Shown in pieces: positions 25,936 through 34,326 of a stretch of 64,000 bases of DNA. The stretch covers positions 1-64,000 of the forward strand of contig NZ_RAIQ01000007.1 of NCBI RefSeq assembly GCF_003625475.1, given 5' to 3'. A program made the translations under genes and the position numbers. The stretch is from Butyrivibrio sp. X503. Lineage in GTDB: Bacteria > Bacillota > Clostridia > Lachnospirales > Lachnospiraceae. How positions within the stretch are numbered: the stretch's first letter is position 1; each line of letters opens with the position of its first letter. The notes beneath the pieces are model-generated. The model was not told the origin of the DNA. It worked only from the letters and a program-made list of their open reading frames with translations, and did not search any database.

Positions 25936-27630
25936 ATGCTGACCAAAAAGCGCGTTATCGCAACACTTCTTTCAATCTTCATAATGATAATTATCTTTTC
26001 AATCTGTCACCATGCCTTCGCGATACATCCTGACTATCCGATAGAGCTCATGGATGAAGGCTGGGACGTTACCATTAACACAGAAAATTATAAGAACATA
26101 AAAATGTCTGAAGTATTCACCGTCATGGATTCAAAGCTTAAACACGGTGATGTTATCTTCATGTCCAAAACTCTTCCCGATCTTGGTGAAATACCATTTC
26201 CCGCCATTTCATTCAGGAGCAGATATACCACGCTCGAATGCTTTATCGACGGCGAACTGATATACAAATACGGTCTTACTATGTACCGCGAAGATAAATT
26301 CATCGGTAAGATGATCCACTTTATTACGCTTCCTAACGATTACGCCGGAAAGCGCATAACTCTTAAAATGCTCGCAGAAGAAAACGATGCATTTACCGTT
26401 CTGGAAGGTCCCTCACTTGGTTCAACACCGGAACTCAGGATGAACTTTATCAATTCGCATTTGTTTATAATTGCAGCCGGAATGGCGCTCTTTGTCTTTG
26501 GTATCGTGTTCCTTATGCTGAGTCTTTTGTTTGTAACGGCTATACACGACATTGCCGTCCAGCTCTACTCATCACTTATGTGTATCAACCTTGGAACATG
26601 GCTTCTTAGTTACTACAACGTCCTGTCACTTTTTGTTTATGCTCCGCTCGAAACACAGATCGAATATTTTACTTTGTATCTTATTGTCCCGTTCTGCTAC
26701 ATAATCCTTTACTACATACAAAAACCGGAAAAGAAAAAGCTGTTTTTCGCATTCTTTATAATCAGCAGCCTGATCCCGTTCTTCCAGTTCGTTTTGCACT
26801 TTAGTTTCAACATACACCTTAGGACAACTCTCCCCATGTATCATGTAGACTGTGTTGTGGGCTTTATTGTCGTGATCTACTATACGATCATCAGTATACG
26901 AAAGAAAAACATCTCCTCCGCGGGTATGATACAGATGGCAGGTCTCTTTATCTTTACGATTGCCGAATTCATACATCTGATCGTATATATCCTGGGTCCG
27001 CAAAGAGCTCAGATAACATCACTTTCAGCAAAAGTCACCATTGCCGGCGGTTGCCTTTTCTTCGTAATCTGCCAGATTGCTTATTATCTTTTGTACATTA
27101 CCAAGACTTTCGCCCAAAGGCAGGAGTACGCTTCGCTGTCACGTCTTGCCTATGCGGACGGACTTACAAATCTATCCAACAGAGCCAAGTCGGATAAAGC
27201 TCTTTTGGATCTTAATAAAACAAAAACCGACTATTGTATTATCAGTATCGATCTAAACGGACTTAAGCCCATTAACGACAAATACGGTCACCTCTCGGGT
27301 GATAAGTACATAAAAGACTTTGCAAAGGTTCTTACAAATACTTTTGAAGAGCTTGGTCTTTGTGCCAGAATAGGCGGAGATGAATTCCTCGTCATCATTG
27401 AGGATGCCTCGGATCTTGATATTGAAGCTCTGATCGGAAGGATGAACAGTGCTCTCAATGTTATGAACGCTCTTTATCCCGAATATCACAGAAGCGTAGC
27501 CTCAGGCTACGCTTACAAGCATGAATGTCCGGATAAAGATTCTCACGAAGTATATCTTCTCGCGGATCAACGTATGTATGAAAACAAACGGCGTATGCAC
27601 GAAGAACTTGGCATCGCCGCAAGGATATAA
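25936..27630 (+). CDS. Membrane diguanylate cyclase (second of a tandem pair)
   Basis: A 564-residue paralogue of the preceding protein with the same order: anchor helix, extracellular domain beginning YPIELMDEGWDVTIN, seven transmembrane helices (about 175-390), then GGDEF (about 405-555) with RIGGDEFLVIIE. ATG at 25936 follows AAGGAGG (25921-25927) by 8 nt; its start region overlaps the previous gene's stop neighbourhood by design, the stop lying 1 nt before it. The two extracellular domains differ enough to sense different ligands. Confidence 0.9.
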   Translation: MLTKKRVIATLLSIFIMIIIFSICHHAFAIHPDYPIELMDEGWDVTINTENYKNIKMSEVFTVMDSKLKHGDVIFMSKTLPDLGEIPFPAISFRSRYTTLECFIDGELIYKYGLTMYREDKFIGKMIHFITLPNDYAGKRITLKMLAEENDAFTVLEGPSLGSTPELRMNFINSHLFIIAAGMALFVFGIVFLMLSLLFVTAIHDIAVQLYSSLMCINLGTWLLSYYNVLSLFVYAPLETQIEYFTLYLIVPFCYIILYYIQKPEKKKLFFAFFIISSLIPFFQFVLHFSFNIHLRTTLPMYHVDCVVGFIVVIYYTIISIRKKNISSAGMIQMAGLFIFTIAEFIHLIVYILGPQRAQITSLSAKVTIAGGCLFFVICQIAYYLLYITKTFAQRQEYASLSRLAYADGLTNLSNRAKSDKALLDLNKTKTDYCIISIDLNGLKPINDKYGHLSGDKYIKDFAKVLTNTFEELGLCARIGGDEFLVIIEDASDLDIEALIGRMNSALNVMNALYPEYHRSVASGYAYKHECPDKDSHEVYLLADQRMYENKRRMHEELGIAARI

Positions 27631-27639
27631 CTATCCAAG

Positions 27640-28254
27640 TTAATTACTGTTCTTCTTGGTAAATTTAGCATTTCGGAGCGTACAGTACATCTCTCCGTCT
27701 TCATCGTATGTATCAAAAACACCCTCTACCGTGATCTCATCACTGTCCTTCGGAAAATCATCGGGATATTTATAATCATCCGTCGGTTCAAATTCTATTC
27801 CCTGGGCACAGCACGCAGCAGCATCGGGTACAAAGCAGGCGAAATAACGCTTGTCTTTAGATTCGACATACATTTCTGAAAAAAGGCCTTCCAGCTTAAC
27901 TTTCTTTCCGACAAAATTCTCAGGATAAAACACCATATTGAAAACCACTGAATAAGTCATGGTTGAAGACTGACCTGTAAGATCTATCGTGTCTCCGAAA
28001 TCATCCATATATTCTGCGGTATGCATAGAAGTCGCCGCAGAGGAAACGGATGTATCGGGATTATTATTGGGCTCAGAAGCAGAATCGTCTGCATACGGTC
28101 CGAATTCTTCCTCTTTTGCCATCTGTTCTTCCAGAACATCATTAACACTCTTACTACCACCAAGATTACGAGAACCGGTTCCGGCAACTTCTCCGCAACC
28201 GCTTAAACTCATCACGGCAACAAGTATAATTATCGCAGCTCTTTTTCTCATCAT
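27640..28254 (-). CDS. Lipoprotein of the metal ABC operon
   Basis: A 204-residue lipoprotein with lipobox LSGC (Cys20), a low-complexity acidic spacer, and a C-terminal beta-rich domain (about 100-200) containing NFVGKKVKLEGLFSEMYVESKDKRYFACFVPDAAACCAQ (seen as VGKKVKLEG and DAAACCAQ). The twin cysteines with OB-like strands resemble the C-terminal domain of DUF1980/YcgQ-type proteins found next to zinc transporters. Stop codon of the permease overlaps its start by 4 nt. It does not look like a classical metal-binding receptor (no ZnuA fold). Confidence 0.6.
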   Translation of the reverse strand: MMRKRAAIIILVAVMSLSGCGEVAGTGSRNLGGSKSVNDVLEEQMAKEEEFGPYADDSASEPNNNPDTSVSSAATSMHTAEYMDDFGDTIDLTGQSSTMTYSVVFNMVFYPENFVGKKVKLEGLFSEMYVESKDKRYFACFVPDAAACCAQGIEFEPTDDYKYPDDFPKDSDEITVEGVFDTYDEDGEMYCTLRNAKFTKKNSN

Positions 28255-29090
28255 GCACCTCCTTTAATTACACTTATCACATAAATAACAACAAAAGCCA
28301 GGACATCTGCGGCAACTATCGTTGACCCTACCGGTGTTCCCGCAAGAACAGAGAAAACCATTCCGGAAAAAGCGCATACGACAGACAATATCACAGAAAA
28401 GATCGTAACGCTCATAAAGCTTCTAAACAGTCTCATCGCAGAGATCGCAGGAAAAATGACAAGTGCCGATATAAGGAGTGAACCGACAAGATTCATCGAA
28501 ACAACGATAATAGCAGCTATCATTATCGCTATCATCAGATTATAACCATCTGCCTTTACTCCCGTAGCTCTTGAAAAATCCTCATCAAAAGTAACCGCAA
28601 AGATCTTGTTGTACAGGATAACAAACATAACGACAACAACTGTGGAAAGAATCGCACAGATTATTACTTCACCCTTTGTGAGTGTCAGTATCGACATCGA
28701 TCCGAACAAAGTACTGCACACGTCACCCGATATGTTGGATGATGTGGAAAATACGTTCATAAGAAGATAACCGAAAGCAAGTGCCCCGACTGACAGCATC
28801 GCTATGGCAGCATCTCCTTTTATCATGGCTTTCTGCCCGTTTCTAAGCAGTAATATCGCACATATAACCGTTACCGGAAGAATGAGCAAAGTCTGATTAG
28901 TAAGCTTAAGCACGCTCGCAACAGCCATCGCGCCGAACGCAACATGTGACAATCCGTCACCTATATATGAAAAACGCTTAAGCACCAAAGTAACACCCAG
29001 GAGTGAGGATGAAAGGGCGATAAGCACACCGACTATAAACGAATATCTTACAAACGAATAGCTGTAATAAAACATCAGCTTATCCATCAT
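28251..29090 (-). CDS. Metal (zinc/manganese) ABC transporter permease
   Basis: ABC-3 family permease, 279 residues, seven to eight hydrophobic helices. KRFSYIGDGLSHVAFGAMA (about 38-56) holds the conserved GDGLSH-x-AFG motif, and a DEDFSRATGVK loop lies near residue 168-178. Family members import Zn2+ or Mn2+. Its start overlaps the ATPase stop by 4 nt. No ZnuA-type binding protein or Fur-family regulator is in the window. Confidence 0.9.
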   Translation of the reverse strand: MMDKLMFYYSYSFVRYSFIVGVLIALSSSLLGVTLVLKRFSYIGDGLSHVAFGAMAVASVLKLTNQTLLILPVTVICAILLLRNGQKAMIKGDAAIAMLSVGALAFGYLLMNVFSTSSNISGDVCSTLFGSMSILTLTKGEVIICAILSTVVVVMFVILYNKIFAVTFDEDFSRATGVKADGYNLMIAIMIAAIIVVSMNLVGSLLISALVIFPAISAMRLFRSFMSVTIFSVILSVVCAFSGMVFSVLAGTPVGSTIVAADVLAFVVIYVISVIKGGA

Positions 29091-29797
29091 GCCAAGTCAC
29101 CTCCTTCTTTGCTAAGGAAAAATCTTCCCTCATCACTGTTTACGTACTCTTCTTTTGTTCCGAAGAAAATCTCTTTTCCTATATGCAGAACATGGCTTGA
29201 ATACTTAGCTGCCGCATGAATATCGTGTGAGATCATGATTATTGTGATACCGCTGTCGTTAAGCTCTTTAATAAGCTCATACATCTCTGCGGTAACCTTA
29301 GGATCAAGCCCCGAAACAGGTTCATCCAGTAAAAGAACCTTTCTTGTAGCACAAAGAGCTCTCGCCAAAAGAACTCTCTGCTGCTGTCCTCCGGAAAGCT
29401 CTCTGTAGCATCTTTTCCTAAACTCCAAGATGCCCATATGTTTCATATTTTCCAACGCGATCTGTTTTTCTTCTTTGGTATAAAAAGGTCTGAGTCCCAT
29501 GTGTGACTGGCATCCCGAAAGGACAATCTCCCACACCGAAGCGGGAAAATCTCTTTGAACCATTGTCTGCTGCGGAAGATAACCGATCTCATCCGCCTTT
29601 AAGCCATCACCTACGGTAATCTTTCCACCCATCGGATCCTGAAGATGCAAAAGAGTCTTCATTAGCGTACTCTTACCGGAGCCGTTTTCACCCACTATGC
29701 AGAGGTAATCACCTGCGTTAACTTCAAAATTGATCCCCTCTGCAACGATCATCCTATCATATCCGAGAGTCAGATCTTTTATGGAAATTAGTGCCAT
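29087..29797 (-). CDS. Metal ABC transporter ATP-binding protein
   Basis: A 236-residue ATPase: Walker A GENGSGKST (about 37-45), GYLPQQTMVQRDFPASVWE (a Q-loop typical of ZnuC/MntA), signature LSGGQQQRVLLARAL, Walker B VLLLDEPVSGLDP, and H-loop MISHD. Partner of the permease at 28251-29090. It follows the anion permease gene by 4 bp. Confidence 0.92.
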   Translation of the reverse strand: MALISIKDLTLGYDRMIVAEGINFEVNAGDYLCIVGENGSGKSTLMKTLLHLQDPMGGKITVGDGLKADEIGYLPQQTMVQRDFPASVWEIVLSGCQSHMGLRPFYTKEEKQIALENMKHMGILEFRKRCYRELSGGQQQRVLLARALCATRKVLLLDEPVSGLDPKVTAEMYELIKELNDSGITIIMISHDIHAAAKYSSHVLHIGKEIFFGTKEEYVNSDEGRFFLSKEGGDLA

Positions 29798-29801
29798 TTG
29801 G

Positions 29802-30926
29802 TCATCCTCCTAATATCTGATGAAGCACTACCATGCACAAAAGCATGATTATGTTGATAACAGTAAATTTAAATATATAAGCTCCCTTTTTATCGGGATA
29901 CTCATTGGCAAAATTCTTATAAGATATAAGACTCGCCATGGACGCTATAAGCGTACCAAGTCCTCCTACGTTCACGCCTACTATGATCTCTTTTACATCG
30001 GACGCAAACCCGATAAGAAGGAAAGTCGCGGGAACATTGCTTATAACCTGACTTGCGATTATAGAGACAAAAAATTCCCTGCCCCCGACAACACCTTTAA
30101 GTAGCTCGGAAATACGTTGTATTCTTCCAAGATTTCCTGTAAAGATAAAGAATCCTATAAATGTAAGAAGCAAGATATAATCCGCTCTGAACAAGATCTT
30201 ATAATCCATGCCGAGAACGACAATAAAGATTGCCGAAACGGATATATACCACGGAAGATATCCAAGAACAGTCATAAGTGCCAATACAAAAAGCACGGCG
30301 TAAATAACGATCTGTCTCTTTGAACCGAATTTACCGACTGTTCCGACTTCTTCACTGAGCACAATAGGTTCATTTCCTCTTGGCAAAAGAAGAATTCCGA
30401 TTGCTATAAGTATAAAAGCAAGTATGGTATACGGAAGTGTCACGGATAAAAATCCCGGTAAGCTCAAGCCTGCTACTCCGTACAAATAAAGATTCTGAGG
30501 GTTCCCCAGCGGAGTAAGCATACTTCCGAGGTTCGCCGCCACAGTCTGTAAGATAACAACCCATATCGTAAGATCTTCTCTCTTACAGCTACTTAGCATC
30601 ATAAGTGCAAACGGAACAAAAGTTATCAGCGCCACGTCATTGGTAATAAACATGCTGCTTATAAAACAAAGAAAAACGAGAGTCACCGACAGTTGTCTTC
30701 CGTTTTTAACCTTGGAAAGAAGTGCTGTCGCAATCTTCTCAAATACCGTATTTTCCTTAAGTCCCTGAATGACTACCATCAGCCCCCACAATATACCCAG
30801 AGACCTAAAATCAATATAACCGATATACTCTTTTCCGGGTTTTATTATGAACGCCGAGATAACGGCAAGAATGAATGCAACGCATAACACCGGATCTATC
30901 GTGATCTTACGCTTTTCTTTTCCCAT
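29802..30926 (-). CDS. SLC13/ArsB-type anion permease
   Basis: A 374-residue membrane protein with about ten hydrophobic helices. SSMFITNDVALITFVPFALMM and LTPLGNPQNLYLY are the ND-xA and GNPQN motifs of the DASS/ArsB/NhaD superfamily, which moves carboxylates, sulfate, arsenite or exchanges sodium and protons. Length is on the short side. GTG at 30935 is an alternative start. It is the first gene of the operon with the metal ABC transporter, below a good promoter at 30990-31018. Confidence 0.8.
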   Translation of the reverse strand: MGKEKRKITIDPVLCVAFILAVISAFIIKPGKEYIGYIDFRSLGILWGLMVVIQGLKENTVFEKIATALLSKVKNGRQLSVTLVFLCFISSMFITNDVALITFVPFALMMLSSCKREDLTIWVVILQTVAANLGSMLTPLGNPQNLYLYGVAGLSLPGFLSVTLPYTILAFILIAIGILLLPRGNEPIVLSEEVGTVGKFGSKRQIVIYAVLFVLALMTVLGYLPWYISVSAIFIVVLGMDYKILFRADYILLLTFIGFFIFTGNLGRIQRISELLKGVVGGREFFVSIIASQVISNVPATFLLIGFASDVKEIIVGVNVGGLGTLIASMASLISYKNFANEYPDKKGAYIFKFTVINIIMLLCMVVLHQILGG

Positions 30927-30989
30927 TTTTCCCACAGATTCTTTCTATACTCTTTTTCTACATAAATCATAAATGATTTTCCGTGACAT

Positions 30990-31018
30990 ATTATATGCCG
31001 ACATATTGAAAAGGTCAA
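30990..31018 (-). promoter_or_regulatory. Promoter of the anion permease/metal ABC operon
   Basis: Minus strand TTGACC (31013-31018), a 17-bp spacer and exact TATAAT (30990-30995). Twenty bases upstream lies the inverted repeat at 31033-31062. Confidence 0.7.
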
Positions 31019-31032
31019 AAGAATTTGCTAAT

Positions 31033-31062
31033 AATTTGCAATTTTACCACAAAATGCAAATT
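31033..31062. promoter_or_regulatory. Inverted repeat, candidate operator
   Basis: AATTTGCA (31033-31040) and TGCAAATT (31055-31062) are perfect inverted arms. Inside them ATTTT and AAAAT add further symmetry around a short ACCAC centre. Position just above the -35 box would suit an activator or a repressor; regulator unknown. Confidence 0.45.
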
Positions 31063-31077
31063 ATGTCTCATTACAGC

Positions 31078-31103
31078 AAAAAACCCGCAGCATAGCTGCG
31101 GGT
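31078..31103 (-). terminator. Terminator of sstT
   Basis: Stem ACCCGCAG/CTGCGGGT (31083-31103) with a CATAG loop, followed on the minus strand by TTTTTT. It lies 13 bp after the sstT stop. Confidence 0.85.
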
Positions 31104-31115
31104 AAAAACTTTTTA

Positions 31116-32369
31116 TCAGATATCAACCTTTGTTGTTCCGCCAAGGAAAGTCGGAAGTGATTTGCCTTCTCTCTTCCACTGAGCATACTCAGCAGTTGCG
31201 GCAAACATCACGTCTCCCGATGAATTAAGTGCTGTTTCTACAGAATCCTGAACAACACCTATGATAAAGCCAACCGCTACAACCTGCATCGCTACATCGG
31301 GATTAACTCCAAAGAGCGAACATGCCATAGGGATAAGAAGAAGCGATCCGCCGGCAACGCCCGATGCTCCGCAAGCTGCAAGCGTTGAGATGATAGCAAG
31401 TATAAGCGCGGTTGCAAATGACACATGAATTCCTACAGTGTTAGCTGCGGCAAGAGCCATAACAGCGATGGTGATCGCAGCTCCGTCCATGTTGATGGTT
31501 GCGCCGAGAGGAATAGAAACAGCATACAGTTCTTTATCCATTCCGAGCTTCTCGCAAAGTTCCATATTAACAGGTATGTTGGCAGCGGAGCTTCTTGTAA
31601 AGAACGCTGTTACTCCAGATTCTCTGAGGCATCTGAACACAAGCGGATAAGGATTAACCTTAAGTGTGATCGCTGCAAGAAGAGGATCGATAACAAGTGC
31701 CACAACAAGCATACATCCTACAAGAAGTGCAAGAAGCTTGCCGTAATCGGTAAATATCGCAAGACCGTTGGTCGAAACGTTCTCGTAAACAAGACCCATG
31801 ATTCCGAAAGGTGCAAGATTGATTATCCACTTAACCGCAGTAGATACCATATTTGAGAAGTCCTCAAGTACCTTCTTGGTGCTGTCGCTTGCGACCTTCT
31901 TTGCAGCAAGTCCCAATATAACCGCCCAAAACAAAATACCTATATATCTACCCTCAAGAAGTGCTCCGACAGGGTTAGCCACCATATTTACGAGCAAATC
32001 TGAAAGCACCTGTCCCACTCCTGTAGGAACGGCCTCAGTCTGATAAGCCTCTGCGAGCATTATCGTCTGAGGAAAAACAAAACTTCCCACAACCGCTACC
32101 ACAGAAGCAAGCAGCGTGCTTACCATATACAAAACAATTACAGATACAAATCTTCTGTCGAGCTTATCGTTTCCCTGCGCGAGCGCGGAAATAACAAGCA
32201 CAAATACAAGTACGGGAGCAACCGCCTTAAGTGCTCCTACAAATATCTTTCCAAACAGCGTGATAACTGCCAGATCCTTGAATAATAACCCCAAAATTGT
32301 TCCAAGAACAAGACCGCACAAAATGCGGATGATCAAACTTACACTATTATAAGCCTTTACTATTTTCAT
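31116..32369 (-). CDS. sstT: Serine/threonine:sodium symporter SstT
   Basis: Sodium-coupled serine and threonine importer of the DAACS family. 417 residues with eight long helices and two re-entrant loops. FFTRSSAANIPVNMELCEKLG (here read as SSAANIPVNM, about 275-284), IPLGATINMDGAA and VAGGSLLLIP are the family motifs. The start is ATG at 32369, just after AAAGGAGAAGGT; an upstream TTG in the same frame lacks a site. Single-gene unit with its own terminator. Confidence 0.94.
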   Translation of the reverse strand: MKIVKAYNSVSLIIRILCGLVLGTILGLLFKDLAVITLFGKIFVGALKAVAPVLVFVLVISALAQGNDKLDRRFVSVIVLYMVSTLLASVVAVVGSFVFPQTIMLAEAYQTEAVPTGVGQVLSDLLVNMVANPVGALLEGRYIGILFWAVILGLAAKKVASDSTKKVLEDFSNMVSTAVKWIINLAPFGIMGLVYENVSTNGLAIFTDYGKLLALLVGCMLVVALVIDPLLAAITLKVNPYPLVFRCLRESGVTAFFTRSSAANIPVNMELCEKLGMDKELYAVSIPLGATINMDGAAITIAVMALAAANTVGIHVSFATALILAIISTLAACGASGVAGGSLLLIPMACSLFGVNPDVAMQVVAVGFIIGVVQDSVETALNSSGDVMFAATAEYAQWKREGKSLPTFLGGTTKVDI

Positions 32370-32434
32370 ACCTTCTCCTTTCAAGTCTGATATAGCATAA
32401 TTTTATCACTTCAACCCGATAACGTAAAACAGAA

Positions 32435-33529
32435 TCATACCACAGACACGATAAATCCGAACAAAGGTGACAACGCTATCATCACGATCGAGAAGGAAAA
32501 AGAATTAACGGATACAAGTGTCGCCCTCTGATCTGAAGGTATCATTGTATTTAGTACCACATCAGACCTTACGCAGAGCAGCGTATCGGAAAATGAACCG
32601 ATAAATCCGCCAATCACCATCAGGATACTGTTCCCGGTCAGTATTGATGCTACGGAAAGTGTCACGCCAAACGCCCCTATCATTGCAATATGCTTAAACC
32701 TTCTGCCTGCCATCAGCTTTGCGGCAAACGCGCCAAGCACCGCTCCCATTCCCATTATAAAAAGAGCCGGTCCCAGCATGAGCTCCGGAAGTCCTGCAAT
32801 AGGAAGCTTTGCCTGTAAAAAGAAAAGAATGAGCGTCGCCGATGATCCGACAAACGCATTCAAAACTATGATCTGCCTTGCCCTCTTATTTTCTTTTATA
32901 AAAGCAACGCTCTCTTTTGCGACTTCAACAAATCTCTTTTTAATACTCGCTTCTTTTGAAAGCTCGGTAGAAATTTCTTTTAACGAAAGAGCTATACCTA
33001 TGCTCAGGATCCCCATAAACACATCAACCGCGTAAGCTCTTTTATATCCGAGCATGAGCGCCACGCCCGCCATAAGCGTTGCTATGGAACTTGTAATCTT
33101 ATATATCACCATATCGGCCGAAGCAAATCTGTCGTATTCACTCTCGATATCCGCTTCTTTGAGACTGTCATACGCAAGTGCTTCTCGTGTTCCCGACGCA
33201 AGATTATAGCTTAGCGCCCCCGGGATCATTGCAAGCGCCACCATCCAAAACGAATCCGATACGATCAAAATGATTCCGGAAAGTACCGACATGATCCTTC
33301 CGACTACCATGACCTTCTTTCTTCCGAACACATCGGCAATGGCTCCCGACGGAACTTCAAAGAACATACTCGCAACATGAAATATACTCTCCGCAAGTCC
33401 GATCTCAACCATGGAAAAGCCTCTTGCCGCAAGCAGCGCCACCCATGATGCTCCCGCGATCATAAGCGCGCTTGTTCCGTCCAATAACAATAATTTTTTT
33501 ATCTGTTTTCTCGCATTATTTTTATTCAT
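32435..33529 (-). CDS. MFS exporter under attenuator control
   Basis: A 364-residue major facilitator protein, somewhat short (10-12 helices). EVPSGAIADVFGRKKVMVVG (about 58-77) holds the motif A loop G-x-x-AD-xx-GRKK. Such DHA-type proteins export drugs or other small molecules. The AAGGAG ribosome site is part of the 3' arm of a terminator hairpin 7 nt before the ATG, and a 27-codon leader frame lies upstream, so expression is most likely induced by something that slows ribosomes. Substrate not known. Confidence 0.85.
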   Translation of the reverse strand: MNKNNARKQIKKLLLLDGTSALMIAGASWVALLAARGFSMVEIGLAESIFHVASMFFEVPSGAIADVFGRKKVMVVGRIMSVLSGIILIVSDSFWMVALAMIPGALSYNLASGTREALAYDSLKEADIESEYDRFASADMVIYKITSSIATLMAGVALMLGYKRAYAVDVFMGILSIGIALSLKEISTELSKEASIKKRFVEVAKESVAFIKENKRARQIIVLNAFVGSSATLILFFLQAKLPIAGLPELMLGPALFIMGMGAVLGAFAAKLMAGRRFKHIAMIGAFGVTLSVASILTGNSILMVIGGFIGSFSDTLLCVRSDVVLNTMIPSDQRATLVSVNSFSFSIVMIALSPLFGFIVSVV

Positions 33530-33568
33530 AAAAAAACTCCTTATCTTTTTAGTTCAAAAAATAAGGAG
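33530..33568 (-). terminator. Attenuator hairpin covering the MFS ribosome site
   Basis: On the minus strand CTCCTTATTTTTT (33556-33568) pairs with AAAAAGATAAGGAG (33537-33550) across a GAACT loop, followed by seven T residues (33530-33536) and then the MFS ATG. The shape is a full intrinsic terminator whose 3' arm contains the AAGGAG ribosome site, so it can stop transcription and also hide the site. Confidence 0.8.
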
Positions 33569-33604
33569 ATAACTACGCTTTATAGATATTTTCTATCCCA
33601 AAAA

Positions 33605-33688
33605 TCATCTAAAAAAGAGCGCACTATCCCCGTAAACCGCCAAAAAGTTACCTTTCATCAGATGAATATTGGTTGTTTTCCAGGTCAT
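33605..33688 (-). CDS. 27-residue leader peptide of the MFS attenuator
   Basis: A short frame too small for routine gene calling. ATG at 33688 lies 7 nt after AAAGGAG; the peptide begins MTWKTTNIH, contains KGNFLAVYGDSALFF, and ends FFR. Between its stop (33605-33607) and the terminator there are about 37 nt with a small hairpin ATAGA/TCTAT that could be an alternative pairing partner. An overlapping 14-codon frame from the ATG at 33692 has a poorer spacing. A regulatory role is inferred from order and structure. Confidence 0.65.
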   Translation of the reverse strand: MTWKTTNIHLMKGNFLAVYGDSALFFR

Positions 33689-33756
33689 TCATGTGCTCCT
33701 TTCTTCGGAAAGTATGATATCATTAATTTATAGATTTAGCCAGAGAGGGGGGCGCT

Positions 33757-34320
33757 ATGTACGCAGAAAAACTTGCAGTTATTTTCCCGGGTATCGGTTA
33801 CACTCACGATAAGCCTCTTTTGTATTATGCAAAAGAAATGGCTAGAGAGCATGGGTATAAAGTTATAGAGATAACTTACAAACTGCCCTACAAATCGCAC
33901 GAGGTTAAGGGCAAGGAAGAAGTTATGCATTCTGTTTTCGAGATAGCGTTAAAACAGACCATCGATCAGCTTAAGGATGTAGAATTCGATAGATATGAGG
34001 AAGTTCTTTTTATCGGAAAGAGCATCGGAACAACTCTTGCCGGCTATTACGCATGGAAGAACGAGATCAACGCAATTCACATCGTTCTGACTCCCGTTGC
34101 TGAAACCTTTAAATTCCTTGAAGGCGTTAAAGCGATTGTTTTTCACGGAACTGCGGATGCATGGTGTGACACCGAACTCGCAAGAAAACAATGCTGCGAG
34201 CTAAATCTTCCGCTTCACGAAATACAGGGAGCAAACCACTCTCTCGAAACAAAAGAGACAATAAAGGATATCAAAAATCTCAAGGGAGTCTTTAAACAGA
34301 TAGAAGTCTTTCTGTTTTGA
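33757..34320 (+). CDS. Small alpha/beta-hydrolase-fold protein
   Basis: A 187-residue single-domain protein. LAVIFPGIGYTHDKPLLYYA (about 6-25) forms the oxyanion strand, GKSIGT (about 88-93) the nucleophile elbow with Ser90, HGTADAW (about 129-135) the acid loop, and GANHSLE (about 162-168) the catalytic histidine. The triad is complete, so a serine hydrolase is expected; the substrate is not apparent. It is divergent from the MFS attenuator region. Confidence 0.75.
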   Translation: MYAEKLAVIFPGIGYTHDKPLLYYAKEMAREHGYKVIEITYKLPYKSHEVKGKEEVMHSVFEIALKQTIDQLKDVEFDRYEEVLFIGKSIGTTLAGYYAWKNEINAIHIVLTPVAETFKFLEGVKAIVFHGTADAWCDTELARKQCCELNLPLHEIQGANHSLETKETIKDIKNLKGVFKQIEVFLF

Positions 34321-34326
34321 TCTTTA

